A DNA stretch of 64,000 bases from Haemonchus contortus (lineage: Eukaryota > Nematoda > Chromadorea > Rhabditida > Trichostrongylidae). The position numbers and the translations under genes are program-made. Position 1 is the stretch's first letter, and each line of letters begins with the position of its first letter. The notes beneath the pieces are model-generated. The model was not told where the DNA came from, searched no databases, and saw nothing but the letters and a program-made list of their open reading frames with translations. This document shows positions 11,009 to 22,420 of the stretch, piece after piece. The stretch is taken from NCBI GenBank assembly GCA_000469685.2, contig LS997566.1, positions 26,539,932-26,603,931 of the forward strand, given 5' to 3'.

Positions 11009-11040
11009 TTGAAAACGACGAGTCCGTCGAAACGTCGGCC
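11009..11040 (+). ncRNA. Degenerate hammerhead-like motif at the Penelope end
   Basis: The text TTTGAAAACGACGAGTCC is followed at once by GTCGAAACGTCGGCC. A GAC/GTC stem sits between a decayed CUGANGA-like core (TTGAAAA) and an intact GAAAC. Penelope-like elements are known to carry minimal hammerhead ribozymes in their terminal repeats. Here the first core box has at least two changes, so activity is doubtful. A closer match to the core is at 17016-17047. Confidence 0.35.
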
Positions 11041-11090
11041 GGAATAATATTTCCACCTGCAAACCTCGAGGCAGACGTAAAAACTAACGA

Positions 11091-12385
11091 TATAAATGTA
11101 GATAATTGCGTTACGAAACTATAACAAATGAATGAAACATAAAAGTGACCCTTGACTTTTCAGGGTGTAAGTTGAGTATTAAGTTAGAACAATGCTGAAT
11201 TAACTTTTTCAAAGGGTCTTAGTTACTATATACCAGTTAAGCATGATTGCAAACATTACAGTAATGGTACATTGAATTAATTGTGAGGGTAACTCTTGTG
11301 TTCATTATAAGCTGTAGCGTTGTTTTTCGCTCTCCATCAATTTAGACACACCAGGACTTTTATAGACGCAATTACGAGATAGTTTGCCAGTTTCTACGTC
11401 CAAGATGCTGAAACTCGCAAGCCATCTAGTATTTGTTCACCTACAGTACAACACGTATGAAAGCAATACTTGCGTGTTTCAAAAAATAAATGAGCCGGAC
11501 CCTATCCACGTATCCTCTGAAAATGAACATACATTTGCGGTGATAGACTTATATCTCTTATTACAGAGCAGAAACTTGGTGCGCCGGTTTGTCGGTATGT
11601 CTGTTTGTCGGTGTGTAAGTCCGCAAACTTTATGATTACGATAAAGGCAGTGATATGGATAACCCAGCCCTATCCTACATTCCTCTACATTTCTTCACTA
11701 AAGGGGGGGGGGGGCTTCTAACTGGTTAATCAATGTAAGGAATGAGGGCCCGGCGTAAACCGGGCGGCCCAACCGGTCTCTATATAAATAAATAAGGTGC
11801 TCTGCTCTGTTCGGAGGCACTCCACTGTCGTGTGCATTTGAAAATCGCATGAGTCTTCTCATGATCTGAAAACTGACTGAATTCGATGCTGGACCCGGTA
11901 AAGAGGTTGCTGCTGCGATAAAATGTAATTTACATTATCGGTTGGCTCATCATGTAGATGATTTGAAAACGCAGCCATCAGGTGCAGCAATCTGAAACTA
12001 CAGGCAATCAAAAAATGTTCGTTTCTAGAGTGTAGTAACACAAAATAAGTTCTCACTCTACCGACCTTACCAATAGTGTTCCACTTCCTGGCATGCAGGT
12101 CGAAACCAGTGCCCATGGCTTAGCTACATCTTCATGCTGCACCTTCGTGCGAAATAGATGCTACGATATAGACCGAAGTGTACTGTAGACTGTATTTTTA
12201 CCTAAATCATTTCCATAAAGAAACGAAACCAAAATAACCGATAAAAATGAACGAAAAACAATCAAAAACGAGTAGAAAAGATTCGGTCTTACCCTATTAT
12301 GTCCGAACGAAACTTCACACAACATTTCAATCAGATACAACATTCGAGACAATCGGCAAACAACCTTCCTTGATAGAATACACTG
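11091..12385. other. No gene recognised
   Basis: AT-rich sequence with a run of 12 G at 11703-11714 and the short Helitron-like copy noted separately. Minus-strand frames at 11859-12116 and 12161-12352 show no family and no splice context. Confidence 0.4.
11554..11776 (+). mobile_element. Short Helitron-like copy (candidate)
   Basis: The right end is GCCCGG-CGTAA-ACCGGGC (6-bp stem and more) followed by GGCCCAACCGG and then T. This matches the terminal hairpin and 11-base tail of the 8565-9487 element at 8 of 11 tail bases, but the last four bases are CCGG rather than CTRR. The left end at 11554 is TC after A, followed by a GT/TCTG-rich tract like the start of the other copies. The 3' end is supported; the 5' end is a guess. 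Confidence 0.45.
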
Positions 12386-12880
12386 ACCAGGGAGGGGTAG
12401 TCTACTTATCTTGGAACTTTGAGTTCAGACCCAGATAAATCGATAGAGTTCTGAAAGCTGTTTACGAAAATGGAGATTAAAACTGCAAAATGGTTCTCCT
12501 TAAAAAGTTATGGGAGCCCGAATTTTGCTCGACAGTAGTATAAATTGGAAATGCGAACTCGTCGCTTCCATATCAAATGCCCACGTGACCTAGTGGTAGT
12601 GGACTCTAGCTTCGTGGGCGTGAAATGAAGGGTCCCTCCTCGCCATTGTCCGCACTTTTGCAGAGAGTTTTTTCATTTTATCAAAGGCTCTCTAAACGTT
12701 TTCTGACTTTTCTTCAGACAATTGATACTACTGTTGAGCAAAATTCGAGCCCCCATAACTTTTTAAGGAGAATCATTTTGCAGTTTCAATTTTCATTTTC
12801 GTAAACAGCATTCAGAACTCTATCGATTTATCTGGGTCTGAATTCAAAGTTCCAAGATAAGTAGACTACCCCTCCCTGGT
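12386..12880. mobile_element. Foldback (MITE-like) element, about 155-bp inverted arms
   Basis: Arms 12386-12541 and 12726-12880 are near-perfect inverted repeats, starting ACCAGGGAGGGGTAG and ending CTACCCCTCCCTGGT. The 180-base centre contains GACCTAGTGGTAGTGGACT, which resembles the D-arm/A-box part of a tRNA, but no full cloverleaf. It encodes nothing. I could not find a target duplication. Probably a non-autonomous DNA element. Confidence 0.8.
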
Positions 12881-12949
12881 GAGAACTGGAAGCTTTTAAC
12901 ACTGCTACTTAAGTTTGCATTGAAAAGAAGAACTTTCAGATATCCTTTC

Positions 12950-13120
12950 CCGTGCGATACATGCCAGCCAAAACGCACGTAAGCAATTAGAATCAAACAT
13001 TGACACCGAATACATCGACAAGAGCGATACTTCTATTCATCCCTTCAAGTTACAAAGTTAGAACGAATATTCAAACGATCAATACGAATAGTCGAGCATA
13101 ACAAACATAAGAAGAAAAGA
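12950..13120 (-). repeat. Dispersed repeat, copy 2
   Basis: Reverse-complement partner of 6225-6445, sharing GCCAAAACGCACGTAAGCAA and the nearby CGACAAGAGCGATACTTCTA block. Family unknown. Confidence 0.6.
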
Positions 13121-16100
13121 AAACACGAAAAAGCAGTCAAAACTAATAAGGTTGGACTGAGACGGCCTTGGTAGTGAAGGAGTTGGCCACCAATACTAAG
13201 TAGCTAAAGGATTCTCTAACCCACAGACTGCTTGCTCCAATCTTCCCTCGCGTTTATGCGATGCGCGGCAGGTGCGGCAAGCGCGATGTCGTGTTCGGGG
13301 AGAAGATCCCGGACCCAGAATACTCCACTCTGAACCGCCTTGCACGTATTGCACGTTTCATTGCCTTGTTCCGCTGGTTGGGACGCGTTAGCATTGCAGC
13401 CCACAACTTTTTGAGCAGATGAATGTCGTAGGGGACATATGGCTGAAATAGTTTTGAAGGGAGGTTTTCATCAGGGGTTGGCCCATATATCATTAGCTGT
13501 ACGGGAATCTAACACTGTACAACTAAGCTGCTAAAAGCCCGCTAAAAAGGTAAAAAACATAGTTTGAGGCCCTACCAAAGGAGAAGTTTTGATCTATGAT
13601 AAGGTGCACCATAACCCCAGTCTTGCAGAGAACAAAGAGTTGCCCAAAAAAACGGTGCCTCAACGCCAACTCCTCAGTTCTCTGAGAGAAAACACTCCAA
13701 ATTTTGGGAATTGTTATAAGAATCGACTCAGTCATTGTGCCTAAAACAATGTCATATTCTCAATGGAACCGTAAGGAGTGTTGAGTGCAAAGCCTGTATA
13801 TGTAGTTATCTACAGCCTCCACATTGAAAAACAACGATGGAAATCGAATAAAGTCATCAATTGTTTTCACATTGTACTGAGTAAGCCAAGTACGTGGCGA
13901 TTCTGAACACTTCATCCTCACGGACCAATCAGCCACTACTAGCCCTGAAAAGGTGCACTTCGTGTACATGCAATTACTTTTTCAAGTGAAACTCAAGTGC
14001 TCAGCGTGATCCAAAATGAAGCATTTTCAACACTCTAAGGACCAGCTTATACAGCTCGACGAGCTGAGTTCAATGGTATCCTTAGCTCCTGGACCGATTC
14101 ATGAAGAGAAGGCGAAAAACGCGAGTTTGCGGTAATCACACGAGATTCCGAGTTTTTACGGCAAGTATTGCATGTGTTACGTCGTTTTTCGTTACAAGAC
14201 AGCAGTCTCGGTTCTAAGAACATGGCAGAAATCCCCAGAAACTGACACGTAGCTTCATAGGTGCGACGGGCAGCTTCGTACTTTGTATATTGTTAGCTCT
14301 GTAAGCCATATTCTTTATCTTCCAATCAACTTTATTGATTCGCTTTTGAGACACTTATTCTTTTGCGAATGGGATATAATAAGAGACGTGACATCATCTA
14401 CTATTTTCACAATATATTGAAACTCGTGTGAGGCTCATGAGAACGTTGAAAACGATACTCAGCGCAAGACGTCCTATTGATGAATAATTTTATTCGATTT
14501 TTTAGTGATTCTAAAAGTTGGACGACGTTGCTCTTTGGCAATCTCCTCCTCCTGTCAGAACATACATGGTGGCTCTCTGCCCTTGACAATAAAAGATTCC
14601 CTAGACCAGCGAAACAAATGGAATGTAGTCATAAGCAAAATAATGGGAAGGTCGTAAATAGCTCATTCGTGCAGAGTCATCGCATAGAGCACCTCATCAC
14701 TAGCCACTCGTGAGAGCTAGTCGTTCGTTTTTTGATTTACTGGTTTGATTTGATTCGATTTGACTAGCTGACAATCGTTCGATATGCGTCGATTGAGACC
14801 CTCAGATATCTGATAGCAGATCTCCCGTCATTTCGTTTGCAGGGAGCACAGGTGCTCACAATTCCCCACATCATGTGACTGACTCTTCCTATACCTCCCC
14901 TCTATTAGATCAGTAGGTTTCCTTGCTGATTTTGATAAAATTGTCTTCATCGTTGCACTTTGCCTGCCATGTTATGCCCGATTCTAATTTGTCTATACTC
15001 AAAGTCAGTCCCAGTTGCCGGTCTCGATTACCAAGGCTCTAAATCCAAGCTGTTAGTCTGCTAATGAGAGAGGAGAAAGGACCGTCACGGTTTCGCCTTA
15101 GTTACTAGTACTGCTCGTCTTCAGATTTTCACTTTTACTTCTTCTCGAGGAGGTGGTGCAACCTGCATGACGCAAAGCGCTACTACAGGGATATGTTTCA
15201 ATCAAACCCCATCTTAATTAACCATTTTCCGTCGTTTGTGTGGCGTTTTTTGCCTACTAATTTCAACAAGAATGTAACCTCCCCAGCCATGTTGTAAGCT
15301 TGATCCGACGACTCCTGCCTGCATCAACGCAATACATGACTTTGTGCTCCGCTATGCGTATGTATAGACTTGGTCATAATTCCACAGAGTTACGTGCGAT
15401 ATACCAGCGTATGTTGTGATTATCTACCTAGAAATACCCAGTCGGCCATCCTTTAACGGAACTGCGATATATGCAATTTTCGACTCCAATAAAGTACAAC
15501 TTATTAAGTTGGAAATCACCTTACTCCAATAACAAGCCCGTTTCTTTGCAAGTAGATTTCTCAGACCACAGACATCAACTCTGTGCGTTCTCCGCCCTCT
15601 TGTAATACTGCACCCTCATCCACCCACTCTCCCGTGCACTCTGCTTTCTTTCAAAAAACGTCAGTCTACGCCGTCAACGTCAAAGGGTAACAATCCTCCC
15701 GCTTCTTATCGTTCGAACGTGTGTTTTTCATTGTAAGCCTAATAACAGCTTCTTAGAGGATGCTTTTTGTAAGCTGCAGGGCACAAGCACCTTCTGTAAT
15801 ATCGACTTTAAACATTTAAGTTCATAGCTGCTTGAAGTGAAATTCTACTTCAGTTCTGAATTAAAATTAATTGAATTAATTAAAGCATTAAAAACAGTCT
15901 ATGAAGGGTGCCCCAAGGTTCTCTCATCCACCATCTTCCTCAATGAAGTGCCGACGAATGCCAGTAAGCAGATGTGCGGAAAGTTTCCGCTATGTGAGCC
16001 TTCTCGAAGGATTCACCGTGAAGAATTCGTTATGCGATTACAGAGTGGGAGCCTAGAGAGTTTGGTCTAATGAAAGCAACATGTACGATAGTAACTTGGT

Positions 16101-16990
16101 GAGCAACGTTTATAGTGACCGGAGCATGTTTGTAAACGGATGTACCTATCACGAAAATGCACAACGATTCTCCATGGTTGCCTTAAGAGGAGGAAATTTC
16201 AGGATGAGCAAAGAATATTCCTGATTACAGAATGGTAGCAAAACATTCACTGCAGTGAGTATGCGAAAGGACGTAAACGGCATAGAAAGCTTATAATTTG
16301 CTTCCCGAGGCTAAAAGAAAAGATTTTTTCTACTGCTGACTCACAGAAGGGTGAATGTCCAGAGTAGAGGGGGAGGAGGGAAGGACGTGCCGCGGTAGAC
16401 GGGTCTCGGGATTGATCAAGAATGATTGAAAGCAAAATGGCTCACAAGTTTTCCTAATCTTGTTCCAATAAATATTGAAATTGTCGATTTTTCGCATTCC
16501 GATCACGAATTGTATGCCACGACATTAAGTGGCTAAGCAGTAACAATTGAGCAGCGGGTTTTCACTGGGCAACTGATCAGAATCGTCTGTTTGTTTACAC
16601 ATGCGCCTGCAAAAAATCATACACAAACAAGTATTCGATAAAATCGGGCAAAATTGAGCAGCTACCCTTTTTTATCATTTTCCTTCTGATTGAATGGTCC
16701 GAATTGTATGAGTAGCCGATTTCCAACTATATTCTCATTTCCAATTCTTTTTATTTCCTATTTATTTTTTATTTCTTTTTATTTCATTTCCTTTTGTGGG
16801 CTTTGAGATCACCGCGCAATTTTTATCTTACAACCGTCAATGGTGCCTCATCGTTCCCTGTTGTTCACGAAATAGAGTGGGAAGACAACGCTGGTGGAAC
16901 CGCAGAAGGTTGGTTTTTTGGCAGAGATATTTCGGTGTTTGAGTTTCTGGGAGTAGTTGGAACTGGCCTATTGCGCTTGGGTGCTTGGTC
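13121..16990. other. No gene recognised; GC-rich patch at 13230-13420
   Basis: The patch 13230-13420 is clearly more GC- and CpG-rich than its surroundings and is open in one frame on each strand for 60-80 codons, but neither frame resembles a family I know. The rest is AT-rich, with only short unsupported frames at 13523-13969, 14407-14713 and 15837-16070. Confidence 0.4.
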
Positions 16991-17015
16991 AGGTAAGTCA
17001 GAGACCAAGAGCTCC

Positions 17016-17047
17016 TTGAAGACGACGAGTTAGTCGAAACGTCGGCC
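17016..17047 (+). ncRNA. Hammerhead-like motif, Penelope-type terminal relic
   Basis: TTGAAGA, then a 3-bp GAC/GTC stem around GAGTTA, then GAAACGTCGGCC. This matches the hammerhead core order (CUGANGA, stem II, GAAA) except for T in place of the first C and one extra C before stem II. The following AATAAACGGTT recalls the Penelope tail at 11040. The upstream frame at 16794-17033 may be part of the same relic. Confidence 0.4.
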
Positions 17048-17229
17048 TAATAAACGGTTCCATCATAACAAACCTGTACGGCAAAGCATCCTGAAATATT
17101 ATATTCTCATTTTTCGGAATTGAAACTCCCTAAACTGGTCATTGCAGCCTCGTTCTTTGATAAAGCTCATCATGTTGATAGGCAAGTAAAGTTACTACTC
17201 TATTTGTAGGAACGAGTTGATTCTTTGAC

Positions 17230-17869
17230 CTATTCGTACAACAGCGATTTTCGCAGTAGTTGCGAATCTTCTTCCCAGCCGTGCTTCCTTTCGGCCTAAA
17301 TATGAATATTGCTTAGGAAAATTACCCAATATTATCAAAATCTGGAGAGAAAAATCGCAGAATTCCCTTCACTCTCCAACTTCCTCTCGGACTAATAAGC
17401 GCTATGTATTCCTCAATCGGAAATTCGACTCTTCCTTCATAATTTCGAACGATTTCTGGCAGTGTCCGACGTTCTCCTATGTGGTTGTGAAAGCAAGGAC
17501 CAATGACTTCATTCACACTGAACTTTGGACTACGGTCATTGGCAGCCCATCTATCATCATAAAAAGCCGGGAGCTCTCGGAAAATACTCGCCATCGATGA
17601 AGTAATCGATCTCTTCGTGTACAGCTGATAGCATGAAGTGTTTCAATGTGACAGTCGAAAGTCTAATTAGTGCTGCTCAGATGACAGATCGAAGGTTTGC
17701 CGACCGCTTTTTTAAAGAGATTAGTCGCTATTCTTTGAAAGAGCACTTCCTCCTCATCTGTTGATCGAGAGCAACAATAAACTCGGAACAAGAGACAATA
17801 AAAAAGGGCCACTACGATTGCAGAGAGAATTTTGCGAAGTTGGGCAACTCGAAGATATTGTTTTTTCAC
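17230..17869 (-). CDS. Predicted small type II membrane protein, three exons
   Basis: Candidate gene of unknown function. Exon 1 starts at 17869 and encodes a short basic N-terminus (MKKQYLRVAQLRK) followed by one membrane segment (ILSAIVVALFYCLLFRVYCC, residues about 14-33), as in Golgi or plasma-membrane signal anchors. Exon 2, 17624-17373, follows the acceptor gctatcag and is 84 codons, phase 0. It holds ELPAFYDDRWAANDRS, GPCFHNHIGERRTLPEIV and PIEEYIALISPRGSWR, and ends at GTGAAG. Exon 3, 17295-17230, follows tatttag, is phase 0, and ends in TAG after SLLYE. The product would be about 160 residues. The exon 1 donor is weak (GTCGGC, near 17706) and is the main doubt. I do not recognise the family. 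Confidence 0.45.
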
Positions 17870-20744
17870 AGTAAGCGGAGTATCTCACTCAAATTCCTCA
17901 GAAGCTTCCAAATAAGTGCCTAGGAGGAGGGGTCGAGCATAGAAGGGTAAAAAGACGATGGTAAAAAGAGCTTCGTTTTCAAGGGATTTTTTCACCCTTC
18001 CATTCTTTTCTCAAGAGTGTAGCACAGCTGGCACTGTTCGGAAGAACTAGCAAGATTACTAAATCCATGGCTAATTTGTTTAATTGCCTTGAGCCTCCAA
18101 ATCTTTCTGCTCGTTTCGGATCTGCAATCAAAGCAACACTAATGTCATCCTCGTCGTCCGCTGAGCTATTCTCTATGACGTGCAGTTCGTAATCAAATCG
18201 GACAGCGCCAACAGAGAAAGCAGTGTGCTAACGTCGTTTTTGCACAAGTCTGATTTCTCATGCCTGGCTCCCGCTGAATTCATTAAGATGCTCGGGGGTA
18301 GATGGCACAGAAGCGTTTTAAGCCGTTCGTTTTATGTTCAGGCTCACTTCGTTATCCTCAATTTTTCTGGCGATCCTAAACCACAAAAACAATCAAGTTA
18401 TTCATAGTGGTGCTAGTGGCCACAGTGACTTCTGTTCCTCCGGAATTAGTGGTCTTCCTTTTCGATTCTACTCATTTGCTATCTCTATTATCGCCCACTA
18501 TTACTTCTTTTGTATTTTTTTGTATTTGTGTTCTAATTGCGCTAGAATTCGTCTCTAACCCCTGGACTAACCTTCACTCTCTGGACACGTTTTTTCAAAG
18601 GCTAAAAACGGTCATGCTGTTGCTCAGATTTTAGGCGGCTACGGCATGGGGCTGGGATATCTAAACCTCTTCATACCATGAATAGACTGGCTAGAGCGTT
18701 TGGTGCTCTTGGGCTTAACTCATTTATGAAACCAAAAATGATCAATTTACCCTCGTGTGCTTCTTAAAGGAGCAAGTGTTTGAAGTGCTGTTCCTGTTAT
18801 ACTTGCATATCTTTTATTCGAGTTCCTTCGGCTTAATCTTAAGAAATATCGTCAGTTTTTCAAAAGATTTTTTGAGCATATATAGTAACACTTCCAAATT
18901 GAGAAAAAAACATTTACACTGAGGTGGACCAAACAAAACGAACTATCTGCTATTTATAATACATAAAACTTATGTATCTGATTGCTTATTTTCTACATAT
19001 ATCAATGTGAAAAAAGTTAAAATGCCACGAAACTGTTCCAGAATTATGTGCAGAAGCCCCAAGGATCATTACATTCAGTAGATGAACAGATTTGTTGCCA
19101 AGACATAACAATAGTTCAGAGCGCATTTTTGAGTTCTTCAAGGGATAGAAAAATAAGTTGTGTACATGGCCTAATCCAGAACCAGTATCGGTAGCAGAGC
19201 TCTGTTTCATAGATTGGTTGTCAGCCAGGTTTTCCTAAGTGTACCTACAATGCTACTTTGATGACTAGCTGAATGTTTGAGCTCTGTTCTAAAATAAGAT
19301 TAGATTTTTATAATAAGATTATACTAGATATGAAAAACTCTGCAAGTCTGCTGAGAAATCACACGGCTGTCGTGTTCTTTGAACGACTAACGCCACATAT
19401 TCATATTGTTCTTGCATTATTCCCTCTCACACATTCTTGATGGATCTGAAGCATTTGCGTCCACGAATAGGATTATTGAAACCATTTGTAAGCTTCAGTT
19501 TTTTTTTTCACGAATTTGCTCTGAAGTCCTCACACTGGATTCGCCTAGATAGCCCATTGGCTGCATGAAAACTGAGGATTGGAAGAGCTAGGAATTATAC
19601 AATTTTCATAATTAAATTATCTGCACAGAGACGCCGCAACTATGAGCAATTCCGATTTTCCTCTTGCACAGCCACCCTTTTTCCAATGCTGATTTAGACC
19701 CAACTACAGGCCGTCATACACCGCTCCACGAAAATCTCCTCTTTGGTAAAAAGCTACTGTATAGTAAGCTATTCAATATTACTCTATCGTTCCCCCTTGT
19801 TGGCCCAACCTTCAGCTTCGAGATGAAAGAGGGGAAGAAATATTGATGCCCTATTGATGGCCAGCATTTTGCCTGTGTGGCAATTTATTTGTCTCTTAAA
19901 GTGCCGAGGATTCCGAAAAATCAGATTGATGACCTGATTGACGAGCTTAAATCGAGCTTGAAAGTGCAACTAAAGCCAGTCTGTCTCTGATGTGACGTTA
20001 TCTCTTGTTTCAGGCCTTCTCATCTTACATGCACGGCTATTCGTGTTGCTGCCATCTCCTCCTCGACCGTTATGCCGTTATGTCTGGAATGCTTGGCAGC
20101 TTCTCAAAAATTTGAAACTCAAACCGTCCATTCTAGCGAATTACTGAAGCACGATGTTCCATGAACACCTCAGTAGCGTATGACTGTTCCTTTACCCTAC
20201 CTATGTAATTATAATGTTGGGGACATTCACATGCTTAGTGCACAAACGGTCTCAGACAATTCATAATTAAATGGTAATCGCCATCGCACTTTTTTCCTAC
20301 TTTCAAAAGTGAAACTCGAATTGATTGCAAGGTTTTTCCTGATTTACTCTCTAGGTAGGGCCAGTTACTGGTATCCTCCATTGACGCTTTATTCTAATTT
20401 GTGTTCAGCGATGAACGAATCTCGCTGTCATTTCCCAGCCTATTTTTTTGAATGACGCTGATCGAGCTCTCGTAATTTCCTCTATAAATTTCCGATTGCA
20501 CGCTCTGAAGTATTATTATCCGAACGTATACGTCCAAGGAAGCACGTGCTCCATTTTGCCGTCATGGCATCCTGCTCATGCTCATCTTTACGATGAGTAA
20601 TATACATCAAAAACTGTACCTGCACCTCATCCCATGATTGGTGAGGACCATAATGAGATCCGTCATTAACCTATGTTCGTACAATAAAGTACGTAGTCCA
20701 TGACGTTAACCAACTGTATTTCTAGGATGCACCCACGCATTCGA
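17870..20744. other. No gene recognised
   Basis: AT-rich sequence with short overlapping frames at 18180-18634, 18986-19210 and 19664-19969. None has a known motif or a consistent exon chain. No repeats or RNA genes stand out to me. Confidence 0.4.
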
Positions 20745-20905
20745 CTTCGATTCAGAATAGCAGTGGAGTAATGGATGAGTGTTTGGCCTTGACAATGACT
20801 TGCGGTGGCTAGGCGATGTATGTAGAATTCAGTACCTCAATACTCCAAGACGGGTCTGATATCAATTGAGCGACCCCAGAGCGATCAAGGCTTGCTTGGC
20901 AAAGG
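20725..20905 (-). repeat. tRNA-derived SINE, partial
   Basis: The reverse complement carries the body of the SINE family seen best at 30180-30418: the GCCACCGCAAGTCATTGTC block, CATCGCCTAGCC and GAATCGAAGTCGAATGCGTGGG. The tRNA-like head is missing or too decayed to see. Edges are approximate. Confidence 0.6.
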
Positions 20906-20923
20906 CCGCTATGAAGCCTGGAT

Positions 20924-22420
20924 TCAGTCGTACTGAAAGTTGAGATTCTCATTTCTGCTGGGAATCGTCTTACTAGCTGCTTTCATAGTCCACGATTTGA
21001 AGAACATACATAGATAGAGATGGTGGAAGGCTCTTTCGATATTCTGGAAGTCGTACATGTAATTCTCCATTGCCCATCGAGATTCAGTGACTGCTCCGTC
21101 AAGACAGCCAAGGAAAGTCATCGTGGTTTTGTAATTGGCGAAGTTCCGGCGGGCTTTGCGAATGATTTGTCCGACCTCGGCGGCTTCTTCCATAGCTGCT
21201 GCCATTCTCTCCTTCAAATTTCCTTGAGCGCTTCTCTGCATAGGTTCGGAGGTTTGTTGATGCTCGCGCGATTACACGTACAAGAAAGCGAAACAATCCC
21301 AGGTGATAACTGTCACGGAGCTACGTTTTCACAAGAATCTATCGTGGTAGTCTGGTCCTCTTTAGAACTTCGGAGCACGAGCGACGTCAGTCTGGCAAAA
21401 CTTTCGACTAAAAATGATGTGATCCATTTCAGTAGGGGTTTTTCCACCAGAAGACTCCAAAGTCCAACGCAATTGAGAGGGCTTCTGGGACTGTTAGATA
21501 TCTGGGATGGTGTGGGTCGACATGATAAACTTGGATAGCCTTTCACACACGGTAGCTCTTCAGCCGTTTTTATTGGTCGATCTTTCCATTGAGGCCACCA
21601 GCAATGACCGAAGGTGCATAAAAAGCGTTTCCAGCTCTTTTTCTTCGTAGCTTGGTGGTGCACACACAACGAAGTTCGATGGAGCTGGGGTTGAACCTCT
21701 TCTTCTCAAACTCTGATTCGGGTTTTCAAGCTTTCGTACGGATTGATGGCCAAGTGCGTGTTAACGAGGGCACCTATGTACATCGCCGACGCCTCTGCTG
21801 TCGCATGTTCCTGGAAGCAATTCTTCTTGAGTCTCGAAAGCACCGAGGAACAGGCGATACTATCTTGCCTCTCGTCGTACTTGATCTTCCCAGCTTGCAT
21901 CATCAATTCTCCAATAATCGCTTCTGATGCAGGCGTTCGTGCACTGCTGCACATCTCAATTTATAATCAGTTCTTCCTTTTGAGTTACATATTTTGACTC
22001 TGAGGTTTTGACAGCCTCTTCCCCTAGGCTACTCCAGAGTGGACAATCGACCGATTTAGTGGAGGCAGCAACGAGTCGTCAACCGGCTCATCCCAGTTAC
22101 TCGAAGGCCAGCTTTTGTCTGAGCTCATGTGCAGAACACTTACCGCACTTTCTAAGACTTTCCACATGCACTGATACACCTGCGAGGTAGTCACCGGTAC
22201 TTGTAAAGAGACGCAGGTGGATTCAGGGAACGGACTCCCTATCACAGACACTGTTGACTTTTGGTCGATGTTTTGTAACCCCTACCTAGTGTCGTGCCAT
22301 AAAGGCTCGTTACCAGCGGGCGAAAGATCCCTCAGTGAGAGGAATATCTCAGCTGAAGCAGATTCGCAGGGCCCTAGGATATGGCATAAAACCTGAATAA
22401 TCTATGTACGGGGAATTCAA
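20924..22420 (-). pseudogene. RTE-type non-LTR retrotransposon, 5' half, broken
   Basis: Minus-strand relic of an RTE-clade LINE, running from the 5' leader near 22400 to the region between endonuclease and reverse transcriptase. Recognisable in order are the start of the endonuclease domain (ARTPASEAIIGELMMQAGKI, 21940-21880), its middle (IDQ..KTAEELP near 21560), the end of the nuclease near 21400-21330, and the linker (IRKARRNFANYKTTMTFLG, then DGAVTESRWAMENYMYDF, about 21160-21030). Frames shift several times and no reverse transcriptase follows. At 20975-20998 a stub of the GC-rich foldback family breaks it. It resembles the abundant RTE family of hookworms; that link is from memory, not a search. 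Confidence 0.75.
20975..20998. repeat. Single end of a foldback element
   Basis: Twenty-four bases from AGCTGCTTTCATAGTCC to CGATTT match the terminal inverted repeat of the elements at 38105, 43833 and 44921. No partner end lies nearby, so it is a solo end or a chance-preserved stub inside the RTE relic. Confidence 0.6.

Larger units (their letters stand above)
7240..11090 (-). mobile_element. Penelope-like element with inverted flanking copies
   Basis: A nearly complete Penelope-like retroelement on the minus strand. Its 3' part, including the GIY-YIG region and the terminal sequence, occurs twice in opposite orientation: 7240-7764 (minus strand) and 10368-11090 (plus strand). The two arms match closely; the right arm carries about 180 extra bases at about 10828-11018 between the blocks GGACAGCGGACT and AGTCCGTCGAAACGTCGG. 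Partial tandem or inverted terminal copies are a known habit of Penelope elements. The minus-strand ORF starts at the arm junction near 10367, so the 5' end is cut there. A Helitron-like element sits inside at 8565-9487. Confidence 0.8.

Noticed and set aside
21020..21538. 172-codon plus-strand frame
   Set aside because: Antisense to the RTE relic; the minus strand carries the recognisable protein.
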